A DNA stretch of 64,000 nucleotides from Panopea generosa (GCA_029582155.1 CM055908.1:21747103-21811102); one strand, 5' to 3'. Shown: positions 1-12,159, counted from the stretch's first letter. Notes: generated by a model not told the origin, from the letters alone. Numbers and translations are program-made.

Positions 1-1386
1 GCCAAATTTCTGATTTCTGACAATGACAATGTTTTTATGAATGTGTATATAAATATCTTTTAATACAATATGCTGTTGAATGTAGCCAAATTTCTGATTT
101 CTGACAATGACAATGTTTTTATGAATGTGTATATAAATATCTTTTAATACAATATGCTGTTGAATGTAGCCAAATTTCTGATTTCTGACAATGACAATGT
201 TTTTATGAATGTGTATATAAATATCTTTTAATACAATATGCTGTTGAATGTAGCCAAATTTCTGATTTCTGACAATGACAATGTTTTTATGAATGTGTAT
301 ATAAATATCTTTTAATACAATATGCTGTTGAATGTAGCCAAATTTCTGATTTCTGACAATGACAATGTTTTTATGAATGTGTATATAAATATCTTTTAAT
401 ACAATATGCTGTTGAATGTAGCCAAATTTCTGATTTCTGACAATGACAATGTTTTTATGAATGTGTATATAAATATCTTTTAATACAATATGCTGTTGAA
501 TGTAGCCAAATTTCTGATTTCTGACAATGATAATGTTTTTATGAATGTGTATATAAATATCTTTTAATACAATATGCTGTTGAATGTAGCCAAATTTCTG
601 ATTTCTGACAATGACAATGTTTTTATGAATGTGTATATAAATATCTTTTAATACAATATGCTGTTGAATGTAGCCAAATTTCTGATTTCTGACAATGATA
701 ATGTTTTTATGAATGTGTATATAAATATCTTTTAATACAATATGCTGTTGAATGTAGCCAAATTTCTGATTTCTAACAATGACAATGTTTTTATGAATGT
801 GTATATAAATATCTTTTAATACAATATGCTGTTGAATGTAGCCAAATTTCTGATTTCTGACAATGATAATGTTTTTATGAATGTGTATATAAATATCTTT
901 TAATACAATATGATGTTGAATGTAGCCAAATTTCTGATTTCTGACAATGACAATGTTTTTATGAATGTGTATATAAATATCTTTTAATACAATATGCTGT
1001 TGAATGTAGCCAAATTTCTGATTTCTGACAATGACAATGTTTTTATGAATGTGTATATAAATATCTTTTAATACAATATGCTGTTGAATGTAGCCAAATT
1101 TCTGATTTCTGACAATGATAATGTTTTTATGAATGTGTATATCAATATCTTTTAATACAATATGCTGTTGAATGTAGCCAAATTTCTGATTTCTGACAAT
1201 GACAATGTTTTTATGAATGTGTATATGAATATCTTTTAATACAATATGCTGTTGAATGTAGGAAAATTTCTGATTTCTGACAATGATAATGTTTTTATGA
1301 ATGTGTATATAAATATCTTTTAATACAATATGCTGTTGAATGTAGGAAAATTCCTGATTTCTGATAATGATAATGTTTTTTATGAT
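1..1386. repeat. 84-bp tandem array, about 16.5 copies, cut by left edge
   Basis: Each unit starts gccaaatttctgatttctga and the pattern returns every 84 bases. Copies are almost identical; the main variant is gacaatgacaatg versus gacaatgataatg. The last two units (1261 and 1345) begin ggaaaatt and carry more changes, the usual decay at an array edge. The left end is outside the window, so the true size is unknown. Confidence 0.97.
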
Positions 1387-1659
1387 AATTAAATCTCGCT
1401 GGTAAGCAAAAGTTGTATGCTTATAAGCAAATGTGCTGTCATAACTAACATCTTATTTTCTGAAGTGTTTTTATTTTGAGTTTTCATAAAAAACATGCGG
1501 TTGCCTTAAGAATGTTAAAGCATTGCGTGATTGAACCACATGAAAGTAGTTTAAAATGGGTTATGATGCAATAAATACACCAGACCTCTGATTTCATCAA
1601 ACATTATTAGATTGTGTGTTAAAATACACAAAAAGCACATAAAAGTGATTTGAACTTGA

Positions 1660-2327
1660 AACGATAATATAATGTTGAAAAAGAAACAATACATGGAATG
1701 ATAATATAATGTTGTAAAAGAAATAATACATGGAATGATAATATAATGTTGTGAAAGAAACAATACATGGAATGATAATATAATGTTGTAAAAGAAACAA
1801 TACATGGAATGATAATATAATGTTGTAAAAGAAATAATACATGGAATGATAATATAATGTTGTAAAAGAAACAATACATGGAATGATAATATAATGTTGT
1901 AAAAGAAACAATACATGGAATGATAATATAATGTTGTAAAAGAAACAATACATGGAATGATAATATAATGTTGTAAAAGAAACAATACATGGAATGATAA
2001 TATAATGTTGTAAAAGAAACAATACATGGAATGATAATATAATGTTGTAAAAGAAACAATACATGGAATGATAATATAATGTTGTAAAAGAAACAATACA
2101 TGGAATGATAATATAATGTTGTAAAAGAAACAATACATGGAATGATAATATAATGTTGTAAAAGAAACAATACATGGAATGATAATATAATGTTGTAAAA
2201 GAAACAATACATGGAATGATAATATAATGTTGTAAAAGAAACAATACATGGAATGATAATATAATGTTGTAAAAGAAACAATACATGGAATGATAATATA
2301 ATGTTGTAAAAGAAACAATACATAGAA
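1660..2327. repeat. 37-bp tandem array, about 18 copies
   Basis: Unit aatgataatataatgttgt followed by aaaagaaacaatacatgg. Copies are highly uniform with rare a/c changes. Because 37 is not a multiple of three and the unit has no minus-strand stop in any frame, all three minus frames stay open and rotate through the same 37-residue peptide; this is not evidence of coding. Confidence 0.97.
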
Positions 2328-2440
2328 TGTTCCTGGACGGCTTAGATACGGTTTGTGGGAAATGATGTACAGATCAAAGGCCTGCTGTGAAGGCCTTATC
2401 ATTATTAATAACTAAAAATACTGTAAAACATTATCTATTA

Positions 2441-2493
<53 letters not shown>

Positions 2494-3610
2494 CAAAATA
2501 CTGTCAAACTGGTCTAACAAAATTATAAATCAAAAGTGGTAGTTGGGAAGGTGTTTGCTTACCACTGGTTAGATTTTAACAGTATGTCAGGATTGTGACT
2601 GATTAAAAAATAAAGTTCAATAGTATTTAAAAAATTCACAGTTTATAATGTTTAAAAAAAGCTGAAAAGGTTGTATAAATGAGTTTCTTTAAAATATATT
2701 TGATTAAAGAACTAAATTTTCATTTCCATTTAATACAGATGTATTTCAAAAAAGGATTCAACTTATATAAAAATTGGCTGATGTTCAGACCTGGAACCTG
2801 AATTGGCTGATGTTAAGCCATGATATCTGAATACAAGCACTCTGATAAATAAAAATGTTCAAAATCTTAAATATCTTGTTTGAGTTCTAAAATTACATCA
2901 TTTCTAATTGATATGCTTTATTTGGGATATTTTCCATGTGTATAACCAGCATTTTACAGAGCAATTAGATTTCTATCAGGTGATATTAATTATAACAGAC
3001 AGGTGCATTTTCCAAATGTGTCTGTCAGAGAAAACAAAGCCAACGTGAGTCTGAATTGATGAGACATTGATTTTCAGCAGCATGTCTCCATTGTCATCCA
3101 ACTGTCCTCTAAACCTTGGTGTATTATTTACCAGTCTCATGCTGACATCGAGAAGCCTGCTATGAATAATTTAAGACCTACGTATACAGTTTTAATGGGA
3201 TAGTATTGGATATATTATCAATTTTAATTTTCATGGATAAACAATGCATGTAATTGATTAATGTGTCTCTGTCTGCTTTTGTAAATTCATAATTATTTTC
3301 AGATGTGTGACAGTGTCCATATTTGAAGTAAAAAAAAACAGCACTGACAACTGGGTGATGACCTCATGTGTCATTGTCACAAAATCACTTTCAAAGGATA
3401 AAGATTCTTTCCGATATCAGAAATGGATAGGTTTTTTTTTTAAGCTCTGCTTGCCAAAAGTCAGCACTCTGATTGGCTAATGATCTGACCTAAAATCTGG
3501 ACGCTAGCACTCTGATTGGCTGATGTTCAGACCTGGAATCTGAATTGGCTGATGTTAAGCCATGATATCTGAATACAAGCTCTCTGATTAGCTATCGTAT
3601 TCTCCTTCCT
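2328..3610. other. Non-array spacer with a dispersed 75-bp duplicate
   Basis: Apart from the TTA run, no gene is visible. A segment beginning attggctgatgttcagacc at 2773-2847 recurs at 3515-3589 with few changes; both contain attggctgatgttaagcc and atatctgaatacaagc. Around 3460-3540 a shorter ctctgattggct motif repeats two to three times. Confidence 0.6.
2436..2493. repeat. (TTA)n microsatellite
   Basis: Near-perfect run of tta/tat triplets, about 19 repeats. Confidence 0.95.
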
Positions 3611-4611
3611 GCCAATACAATATCTCAGATATGACCCTTGGGTAACACCCGCCGATACATTATCTCAGTTATGGCCCTTGGGTAACACCCATCAATACAT
3701 TATCTCAGTTTTGGCCCTTAGGTAACACCCACCAATACATTATCTCAGTTATGGCCCTTGGGTAAGACCCGCCAATACATTATCTCAGTTATGGCCCTTG
3801 GGTAAGACCCGCCAATACATTATCTCAGTTTTGGCCCTTTGGTAACACCCACCAATACATTATCTCAGATATGACCCTTGGGTAACACCCGCCGATACAT
3901 TATCTCAGTTATGGCCCTTGGGTAAGACCCACCAATACATTATCTCAGTTATGGCCCTTGGGTAACACCCATCAATACATTATCTCAGTTTTGGCCCTTG
4001 GGTAAGACCCGCCAATACATTATCTCAGTTATGGCCCTTGGGTAAGACCCGCCAATACATTATCTCAGTTATGGCCCTTGGGTAAGACGCGCCAATACAT
4101 TATCTCAGTTATGGCCCTTGGGTAAGACCCACCAATACATTATCTCAGTTATGGCCCTTGGGTAAGACCCGCCAATACATTATCTCAGTTTTGGCCCTTG
4201 GGTAACACCCATCAATACATTATCTCAGTAATGGCCCTTGGGTAAGACCCGCCAATACATTATCTCAGTTATGGCCCTTGGGTAAGACCCACCAATACAT
4301 TATCTCAGTTATGGCCCTTGGGTAAGACCCGCCAATACATTATCTCAGTTATGGCCCTTGGGTAACACCAATCAATACATTATCTCAGTTTTGGCCCTTG
4401 GGTAACACCCGCCAATACATTATCTCAGTTATGGCCCTTGGGTAACACCCGCCAACACATTATCTCAGTTATGGCCCTTGTGTAATGCCCACCAGTTCAT
4501 TATCTCAGTTATGGGTAACACCCACAAATACATATCTCAGTTATGGCCCTTGGGTAACACCCACCAATACATTATCTCAGTTATGGGTAACACCCATGAA
4601 TACATTATCAT
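3611..4611. repeat. 40-bp tandem array, about 25 copies
   Basis: Unit tatctcagttatggcccttg then ggtaa(c/g)acccgccaatacat. Variants mix ggtaacaccc with ggtaagaccc, and rccaatac with atcaatac. The last copies (4500-4610) have lost part of the unit. Confidence 0.96.
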
Positions 4612-5191
4612 TGCATGTACACGTTCTCTTTTTTCTTCATGGTTAGCAACTTCACTTTGTACTCTTTAGTATACACAAGAGGAAACTTAGCCGGTATAAC
4701 ATGATATTTAAATAAAGTAACATCTGATGCAGTGGTGATACTGGCGATACAGCCATTCAGTTGTAGCATGTGTACATGCACTTTAATGCATGGTCCACAT
4801 GACTTCTCCATCTGTGCATGCTAATGTTATTAAGGAAACACAATGTATCCCTGCTGACATTTTTTTATTAATCTTATTTCCTTTGTGGGTAGTCATATGC
4901 ACCGACCAGATCAAATATTAGCCGTAATCATGATATGCGCATAATGAAAATAGAACTATGAATATCCATCTAGAGAAATATGATGTAAAATTGACAAAGA
5001 TGGAGGAGTTATAATAATTCCTCAATGAATGCTTTATTAATTGGAACCAAACCTGGAAACCAGCTGCTGTAGTTAAACAATTCCTAATCAGTGATACAAT
5101 ACACCTGCATGCTACATAATTTTTCCAGAACATTGATCACTTACCAGGCAATCAACACATTGCTGTCTAATAAAAGTTCAAATTGAGAGTC
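4612..5191. other. Spacer with no recognised feature
   Basis: Low-complexity-free AT-rich sequence between two arrays. Short ORFs on both strands lack recognisable motifs or good splice contexts. Nothing supportable seen. Confidence 0.4.
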
Positions 5192-5922
5192 TAGTGTTAA
5201 TGTGACTGGGTGGGGTAACGTTCAAGGAGTGTTCAATATAGTGTCATTAATGTGACTGTGTTGGGTATCATACCAAGACTGTTGGATATACTGTCATTAA
5301 TGTAACTGGGTGGGGTATCATTCCAGGACTGTTCGATATGGTGTCATTAATGTGACTGGGTGGGGTATCATTCCAGGACTGTTCCGTATAGTGTCATTAA
5401 TGTGACTGGGCGAGGTATCATTCCAGGACTCTTCGAAATGGTGTCATTAATGTGACTGGGTGGGGAATCATTCCAGGACTGTTGGATATAATGTCATTAA
5501 TGTAACTGGGTAGAGTATCATTCCAGGACTGTTCAATATACTGTCAATAATGTGACTGCGTAGGGTATCATTCCAGGACTGTTCCGTATAGTGTCATTAA
5601 TACGACAGGGTAGAGTATCATTCCAGGACTGTTCAGTAAAGTGTCATTAATGAAAGTGGGTGGGGTATCATTCCAGGACTGTTCAGTATAGTGTCATTAA
5701 TGTGACTGGGTGGGGTATCATTTCAGGTCTGTTTGATATAGTGTCATTAATACGACTGGATGGGTATCATTCCAGGACTATTAGAATTGTGTCTTATATG
5801 TGATTGTGTGGGGTATGATTCCAGGAATGTCCATTAGTGTCTTTAATGTGACTGGGTGTGGTATAATTTCAGGACTGTTTAATACAGTATCATTAATGTG
5901 ATTGGGTGGGGTATTTTTCTAG
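5192..5922. repeat. 50-bp tandem array, about 14 copies, SINE-related unit
   Basis: Unit gtgtcattaatgtgactggg tggggtatca ttccaggact gttcgatata. The stretch tgtgactgggtggggtatca, often followed by t(t/a)cca, is the same as the body of the SINE at 41908-42226 (42079-42098), pointing to origin by amplification of part of a SINE. Copies are moderately diverged (taactggg, tacgactgg). Confidence 0.93.
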
Positions 5923-6076
5923 GTTCCTGAAGCATTATTTTTTTCATGCGGTGATATGACTGATGACTGTTAGAATGAAGAGTAGTTGTGTCGAACAACC
6001 TTTGATTAAACTATTTAGTGACAGTGTGGTATTCAGCTACGTCATCCATGCTAACCATTTCACCATTGGTCTTGCA

Positions 6077-7570
6077 CTGTTACTCTCTCACCACTTAACT
6101 GAAGGCAGTGCTTCAAACTGGGCAATCACAACCAGACAGACAACCGTCACCACCATGTCTTACACTGTAACTCTACCACCAGACAGACAACCATCACCAC
6201 CATGTCTTACACTAACTCTCTCACCATTTAACTGAAAGCAGTGCTTCCAACCAGGCAATCACCACCAGACAGACAACCGTCACCACCATGTCTTACACTG
6301 TAACTCTCTCATCATTTAACTGAAGGCAGTGCTTCCAACTTGGCAATCGCCACCAGACAGACAACCGTCACCACCATGTCTTACACTGTAACTCTCTCAC
6401 CATTTAACTGAAGGCAGTACTTCCAACTGGGCAATCACCACCAGACAGACAACCGTCACCACCATGTCTTACACTGTAACTCTACCACCAGACAGACAAC
6501 CATCACCACCATGTCTTACACTAACTCTCTCACCATTTAACTGAAAGCAGTGCTTCCAACCAGGCAATCACCACCAGACAGACAACCGTCACCACCATGT
6601 CTTACACTGTAACTCTCTCATCATTTAACTGAAGGCAGTGCTTCCAACTAGGCAATCACCACCAGACAGACAACTGTCACCACCATGTCTTACACTGTAA
6701 CTCACTCACCGTTTAACTGAAGGCAGTGCTTCCAACTAGGCAATCACCACCAGACAGACAACCGTCACCACCATGTCTTACACTGTAACTCTCTCACCAT
6801 TTAACTGAAGGCAGTGCTTCCAACTGGGCAATCACCACCAGACAGACAACCGTCACCACCATGTCTTACACTGTAACTCTCTCACCATTTAACTGAAGGC
6901 AGTACTTCCAACTAGGCAATCACCACCAGACAGACAACCGTCACAACCATGTCTTACACTGTAACTCACTCACCGTTTAACTGAAAGCAGTGCTTCCAAC
7001 TAGGCAATCACCACCAGACAGACAACTGTCACCACCATGTCTTACACTGTAACTCTCTCACCATTTAACTGAAGGCAGTGCTTCCAACTGGGCAATCACC
7101 ACCAGACAGACAACCGTCAGCACCATGTATTACACTGTAACTCTCTCACCATTTAACTGAAGGCAGTGCTTCCAACTGGGCAATCACCACCAGACAGACT
7201 ACCGTCACCACCATGTATTACACTGTAACTCATTCACCATTTAACTGAAGGCAGTGCTTCCATCTAGGCAATCACCACCAGACAGACAACCATCACCACC
7301 ATGTCTTACACTGTAACTCTCTCACCATTTAACTGAAGGCAGTACTTCCAACTAGGCAATCACCACCAGACAGACAGCCGTCACAACCATGTCTTACACG
7401 GTAACTCACTCACCGTTTAACTGAAGGCAGTGCTTCCATCTAGGCAATCACCACCAGACAGACAACCATCACCACCATGTCTTACACTGTAACTCTCTCA
7501 CCATTTAACTGAAGGCAGTGCTTCCATCTAGGCAATCACCACCAGACAGACAATCATCACCACCATGTAT
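6077..7570. repeat. 88-bp tandem array, about 17 copies
   Basis: Unit contains caatcaccaccagacagaca, accgtcaccaccatgtctta, ctgtaactctctcaccattt and aactgaaggcagtgcttcca. Two units (from 6121 and 6430) are longer by about 45 nt because part of the unit (accaccagacagacaaccat onward) is repeated inside them, so those regions were copied as a block. Confidence 0.95.
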
Positions 7571-7934
7571 TTCTGTTCATGCACTCACCACTTAATCATT
7601 CCTAATTTAGTTGTATTACTGATGGATTGGCATAAAAGCATTCTGGTCACAAACTTTGGAGCCAGTGCAATTTTTCTATGCATAATCAATGGATGCAAGT
7701 TGCATGTCATTTCTATTAAATTTGTCTGAATGTGGTATGCAGGTTTTCAAAGGATTGTGCATGTTTTAAATATTGACAGTGTATTGACTGTTAATGTTTG
7801 TGATGGTCGTATTTAACAATGAGTTTAGTGTTGTGGTGTTTATTAGATGTAGATGTTGTTTATAACTGATTTTAGGTACAGGGGAATTTATTGCCTATTT
7901 CTGTGTCAAGATTACTGTTAATTTAATCTATTCA
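7571..7934. other. Spacer with no recognised feature
   Basis: Unique-looking AT-rich sequence; no ORF with recognisable product, no repeat seen. Confidence 0.4.
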
Positions 7935-8382
7935 AGAGAGAACCTATGTCACACGCACCTGCCAAATATGGTGACGGAATGTTGTTTGAAAAGTCGGATA
8001 AGTGATTTATCGTTTCGATTTTGGGTCCAAATGCATAATTTATAACTCCTCTAACTATCTGGGTATAAGAGGAATCTATTTCCTTGATATATAGATCAGT
8101 GTGACCTATAAAAATTTCCGATATGCTCGAAACAGTTGAGCGTCATGTCCAGTAACATTTACATGTAAAATAAAGCGCAACTGTTTTGAGGTTATCTGGA
8201 AATGTGTAGGTCGCACTTACCTATATATCAGTGAAGTAGATACGTCTAATACCCAGACGGTTGGTGGTAACTGTAAAATCTGCATATGTACCCAATATCA
8301 AAATGAAAAGTCACATATAACCAGCTTTTAAAATAACATTCCGGCACTGTATTTAGCCGTGCACGTTACATACCTTCTCTCT
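7935..8382. mobile_element. Foldback (long inverted repeat) element, about 448 bp
   Basis: Left arm 7935-8142 (agagagaacctatgtcacac ... gaaacagttgagcg) is imperfectly but continuously complementary to right arm 8174-8382 (gcgcaactgttttgaggtta ... taccttctctct), separated by a loop of about 31 nt. The outermost bases agagagaa / ttctctct pair. No ORF. A clear target duplication was not found. The structure suits a non-autonomous foldback or MITE-type element. Confidence 0.8.
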
Positions 8383-8499
8383 GTTGCTATCTGTGGTCTA
8401 GAATATTTTTGGTTTGGGGTAATATGCTGGTGATCTGAGATTAACTATTAGATGTGTTGGATCAATGGTTTAAGATTACTTTATTAATGACTTTTGGGT

Positions 8500-8660
8500 A
8501 ATATATTGATTGTTTACAATTATATGTGAGTTGTTTACAATTACATGTGGGTTGTTTATGATTATATATGAGTGGTTTATGATTAAATATGAGTGGTTTA
8601 TGATTATATATGAGTGGTTTCAATTATCTGTGAGTGTACTTGGGATTATTATTTCATATA
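8500..8660. repeat. Degenerate short tandem repeat
   Basis: Loose repetition of gattatatatgagtggttta (about 20-25 bp, roughly 6 copies). Its gtggttt core resembles the unit of the better-ordered array just downstream. Confidence 0.6.
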
Positions 8661-8723
8661 AGTGGTTAACGATTATAGTTAGTTATTAAAGAACATTAGA
8701 AGTTTTGAGAATTCCTTTGTTAT

Positions 8724-9005
8724 TGGTTTGGTACTATCATCTTATATAAGTGGTTTGGGACTATCATCTTATATAAGTGGTTTGGTACTATCATCTTATA
8801 TAAGTGGTTTGGGACTGTCATCTTATATAAGTGGTTTGGGACTATCATCTTATATAAGTGGTTTGGGACTGTCATCTTATATAAGTGGTTTGGGACTGTC
8901 ATCTTATATAAGTGGTTTGGGACTGTCATCTTATATAAGTGGTTTGGGACTGTCATCTTATATAAGTGGTTTGGGACTATCATCTTATATAAGTGGTTTG
9001 GGACT
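8724..9005. repeat. 27-bp tandem array, about 10 copies
   Basis: Unit tggtttgggactatcatctt atataag, with gtact/gggact and atcatc/gtcatc variants. The unit is nine codons and open on both strands (GLGLSSYIS on plus, NHLYKMTVP on minus); a by-product of the period, not a gene. Confidence 0.95.
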
Positions 9006-9138
9006 ACCCGGTTCTATTTTATATTAGTAGTTCAGGAGGCATTGGTTAGTCATTTGTGTACCATTTAGAGTAAGGGCTCTATAACATTTTCTTAAAATTC
9101 ATTGCTTTTATTAGAATTTCTCATCACTAGCATCATAT

Positions 9139-9186
9139 TCTACTTCACCGATATATAGGTTAGTGCGACCTACACATTTCTAGAAT
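9139..9186. repeat. Solo fragment of the foldback arm
   Basis: ctacttcaccgatatatagg followed by ttagtgcgacctacacattt matches the reverse complement of 8201-8242 in the foldback element with only a few changes. Probably the remnant of another copy. Confidence 0.65.
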
Positions 9187-9497
9187 TATTAAGTAATTAT
9201 AATTGTTATTGATATATGTATCACATCATGATTACAACGCACAAAACATTGACCTATCAAGGATATAACAAATGATAATCAAGGAAGCTAAGAGTAATCA
9301 TATGCTTGAAGGACCCTCTACTTGATCTTGTGACACACGGTTTGCCTTGTATAGCAGCAGATACTTCCCTGTTTGCAAGGAAGCAATAAGTGACAATACA
9401 TATAATAATTATTATATAATACGTATTGTTTTATATTATATTCCTGCATATACTTACTGCCACGATCATCTGACATCACCATAATTATCATCATTAG

Positions 9498-9783
9498 TAA
9501 TGATTTCATTATAATTGTCAATGTCTTGATAATCATCTTTGTCATTAATGTCATTATGTTTGTTAATGTGTTCAATATCATCTTTGTCATTGATGTCATT
9601 ATAATTGTCAATGTCTTGATAATCATCTTTGTCATTAATGTCATTATGTTTGTCAATGTGTTCAATATCATCTTTGTCATTGATGTCATTATATTTGTCA
9701 ATGTCTTCAATATCATCTTTGTCATTAATGAAATTATATATGTCAATGTATTCAATATCATCTTTGTCATTAATGTCAATATA
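9498..9783. repeat. 45-bp array (90-bp dimer), left part
   Basis: Unit tgtcattaatgtcattatgt ttgtcaatgtgttcaatatc atctt. Two 45-bp versions, one with ttgataatcatc and one with ttcaatatcatc, alternate as a 90-bp dimer for part of the array. The array is interrupted at 9783 by a mariner-type element and resumes at 10786. Confidence 0.9.
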
Positions 9784-10783
9784 CGAGGGGGGATCATAAA
9801 GTTTGTAGACTTTTGCCATAACTTATTTATGTCAATTATACCATGCACAATAGTGTTATTGTATTTGAAATAAATGTATATGGGACCAATTTTGAAAATT
9901 TTAGCATGATACGTCAACGTTTAAGAAAATAAGGCACTATTCAAAGCATAGCAGTAACATATGTCGGGGCAAAATGATGACGTTGTATTCAACAAGAAAC
10001 GACGTCAATATTTTAAACAGGTGCTTTTGTATCAAATTTACTGAGTCACTTTTTCTCAAAATACTCTCCTCCATGGTCTATACGTTTTTGCCACTATTTA
10101 AACAATTCAGTGAACATGTTAACAAAATCAGAAGATGGTAAACTGGACACAAAATTCTGTAAAACATGCTTTGGTTCCAATTAAAATCGACTTCCCGTTT
10201 ACTCTTTTTTAATGACTGATTCCCGGCAATCTCAAAAACATTAATTTTTTTGACATTTAAACACTAGAGACCTTGAAACATTAGAGTCACCGTATATACT
10301 TTTGTTTCTCTCTATGAGTATGTATTACCTAATATGGAGCAGAACTTTACCGAACTGCGGTATTTCGCATGCTTATTCATTTTCAAGTGCCCCGACGTCA
10401 TTTTGTTTCAAACAAAATGGCATACTGTAACATCATAATAATGACGTCATTTTGAGATGCGCATAATTGGTCATTTTTTTAAAGGATGTAAACAAGCATA
10501 CAATACGGCACACATTGATATTTTTTATTTAAAAATAAAACGCGTTTTGGCAACGCTACTCTTGTTTGAATAGTAGCGGTAGGAAAAAAGCAAAAACTAC
10601 CCCGACTACGTAAATCGATGTTTCCATAGTTACTATAGAATATAAACTAATGATGAAAAGTTATAATTTTTTTGCAAAATTACTGCAAATATATAGCGGC
10701 ACATGGTCCCTGAGAATTATTAGAATACAATAATAAATAAAAAAGTTATGGCAAAAGTCTACGAACTTTCTGATCTCCCCTCG
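9784..10783 (-). mobile_element. Mariner-type DNA transposon remnant (1000 bp) with TA target
   Basis: The 41-bp terminal inverted repeats, 9784-9824 (cgaggggggatcataaagtt...) and 10743-10783 (...ctttctgatctcccctcg), match at 38 of 41 positions. Both ends abut TA (9782-9783 and 10784-10785), the mariner/Tc1 target. On the minus strand near 10046-10180 a decayed reading has the mariner C-terminal signature, including WQKRIDHGGEYFEKK just before a stop; an in-frame TAG precedes the W and further stops lie upstream. So this is a dead, internally eroded copy. It sits inside the 45-bp array. Confidence 0.88.
10046..10180 (-). pseudogene. Mariner transposase C-terminal fragment
   Basis: Minus-strand reading LEPKHVLQNFVSSLPSSDF then VNMFTELFK, stop, WQKRIDHGGEYFEKK, stop. 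The pattern W..RI...GEYFE is the usual end of mariner transposases (a W, then I/V, then G.YFE). One in-frame TAG and an upstream stop make it non-functional. It lies inside the inverted-repeat element, read inward from its right end. No catalytic DDD/DDE segment was recognised. Confidence 0.7.
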
Positions 10784-10785
10784 TA

Positions 10786-10838
10786 TTTGTCAAATATTCC
10801 ATTATCATCTTTTTCATTGATGTCATTATAATTGTGAA
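10786..10838. repeat. 45-bp array, right part after the mariner insertion
   Basis: tttgtcaaatattccattat catctttttcattgatgtca continues the pattern of 9498-9783; joining the two sides at a single TA restores a nearly normal unit. It is more diverged than the left part. Confidence 0.75.
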
Positions 10839-10892
10839 TGTTTTAATGTTGTTCTTTATTATTATGGATATGAATTATATTTTCTTGCTATC

Positions 10893-10935
10893 AACAACAT
10901 CATCATCATCATCATCATCATAATCATCATCACTG
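10893..10935. repeat. (ATC)n microsatellite
   Basis: Run of atc triplets with one taa interruption. Confidence 0.9.
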
Positions 10936-12159
10936 TCAATATTGCTATTGTTGCTTTTATTGACACAATAATAGTTGTATTAGATCGATTTACTTTTGAC
11001 ATGCTGAAAAAAAACTATCACTGTATTAAGGGTGTTGATGCATTAGGTTTGGAATCATTATTGAATAAACTCTCTTAGTGGAGAACAATTAAGAGATTAC
11101 TGTCTGAGGTCCTGTATGCGAATGTTGTGGAATACCATCCATTATTCTGGAGTGGCATGCAGCCAGTCTGATATTTCTGAAGATACAAAACTTAATGTCG
11201 AGCTTTATAGATATTTGTGCACAGTAATTACAGGGTGTATGCTGCATGTTGCATGTTCCAGTCTAATCAATCTGTATTTGAATATTAATGGCAATTATGA
11301 ATAAAGTCCAGGCATCCAGCACCTATACATCATTGCTAGTTACGTGAATCTTTGCATTGAATTGAAATAACAAGTGCAGAAATTCTAACCAAGGATGAAA
11401 CATACAATTTGAATGTTATTTCTATTTTTATTATTGTGCCTTTGACTGTACAGGGGTGGATTTAGGATTAAGAGAGGGCATATTATTCAATTTTAGGATG
11501 GCATAATACAATTTTTCAGTATACTTTTAGGCATACTGGCACATGGGTTAACCTCTTTCCTGCTCCCTTGGATCAATTAAAAAATGTACCTATTTTATAA
11601 TGTTACGTGAAAGTGAATCAAATGGAAAAGTGTCATGGAGCTTTTAACGTCTTTTGCTCATAAGTGAAATTTTCTTACCCCACCCATTACAAACACTGTT
11701 GTGAGGTAATAAACTTACCTGTAAAGATGTAAATTAAAGGGTCACATGGCTGTGGTCACATGACAATGTTCAAATTAATTTTACTTATGTTCGTGCATCC
11801 AGTAAATCTTGACACCATAATCACGGAGGTCAAACTAACATGCATTTTAAGGATCATATGATATTTACCATGACCCAAGATTGAGATAGAAAATATCTCA
11901 CACTGATTAAACTATACAATATTTGAGATATATTTGTGTAATATGTTCCCTACTCTCTTATGCCATTGTTGTTTGACATTGGGGAGGATGTGAGGAAATC
12001 TTTTACTGAGGGAGCATAGATGCACATATAAGAATCTTAACATGGATTTGCAGCTTGAACAGAAAGTTCTGTCCCAAAGGAAAACTTCCAAGGTCTGAAG
12101 TTTATCCGAACAATATATTTATTTGAAAATTTAGCATCATATTTATGCCATGGAGGCTT
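10936..12159. other. Spacer with no recognised gene
   Basis: AT-rich, non-repetitive by eye. A 62-codon ORF at 11116-11304 has no recognisable motif. Nothing supportable. Confidence 0.4.

Noticed and set aside
1551-2402. Three overlapping minus-strand ORFs of 229-283 codons
   Set aside because: They are the 37-bp array read in three frames; hydrophobic repeats of one cycle, no independent support.
9318-9917. 199-codon minus ORF and its overlapping partners
   Set aside because: Read-through of the 45-bp array into the mariner end; no independent coding signal.
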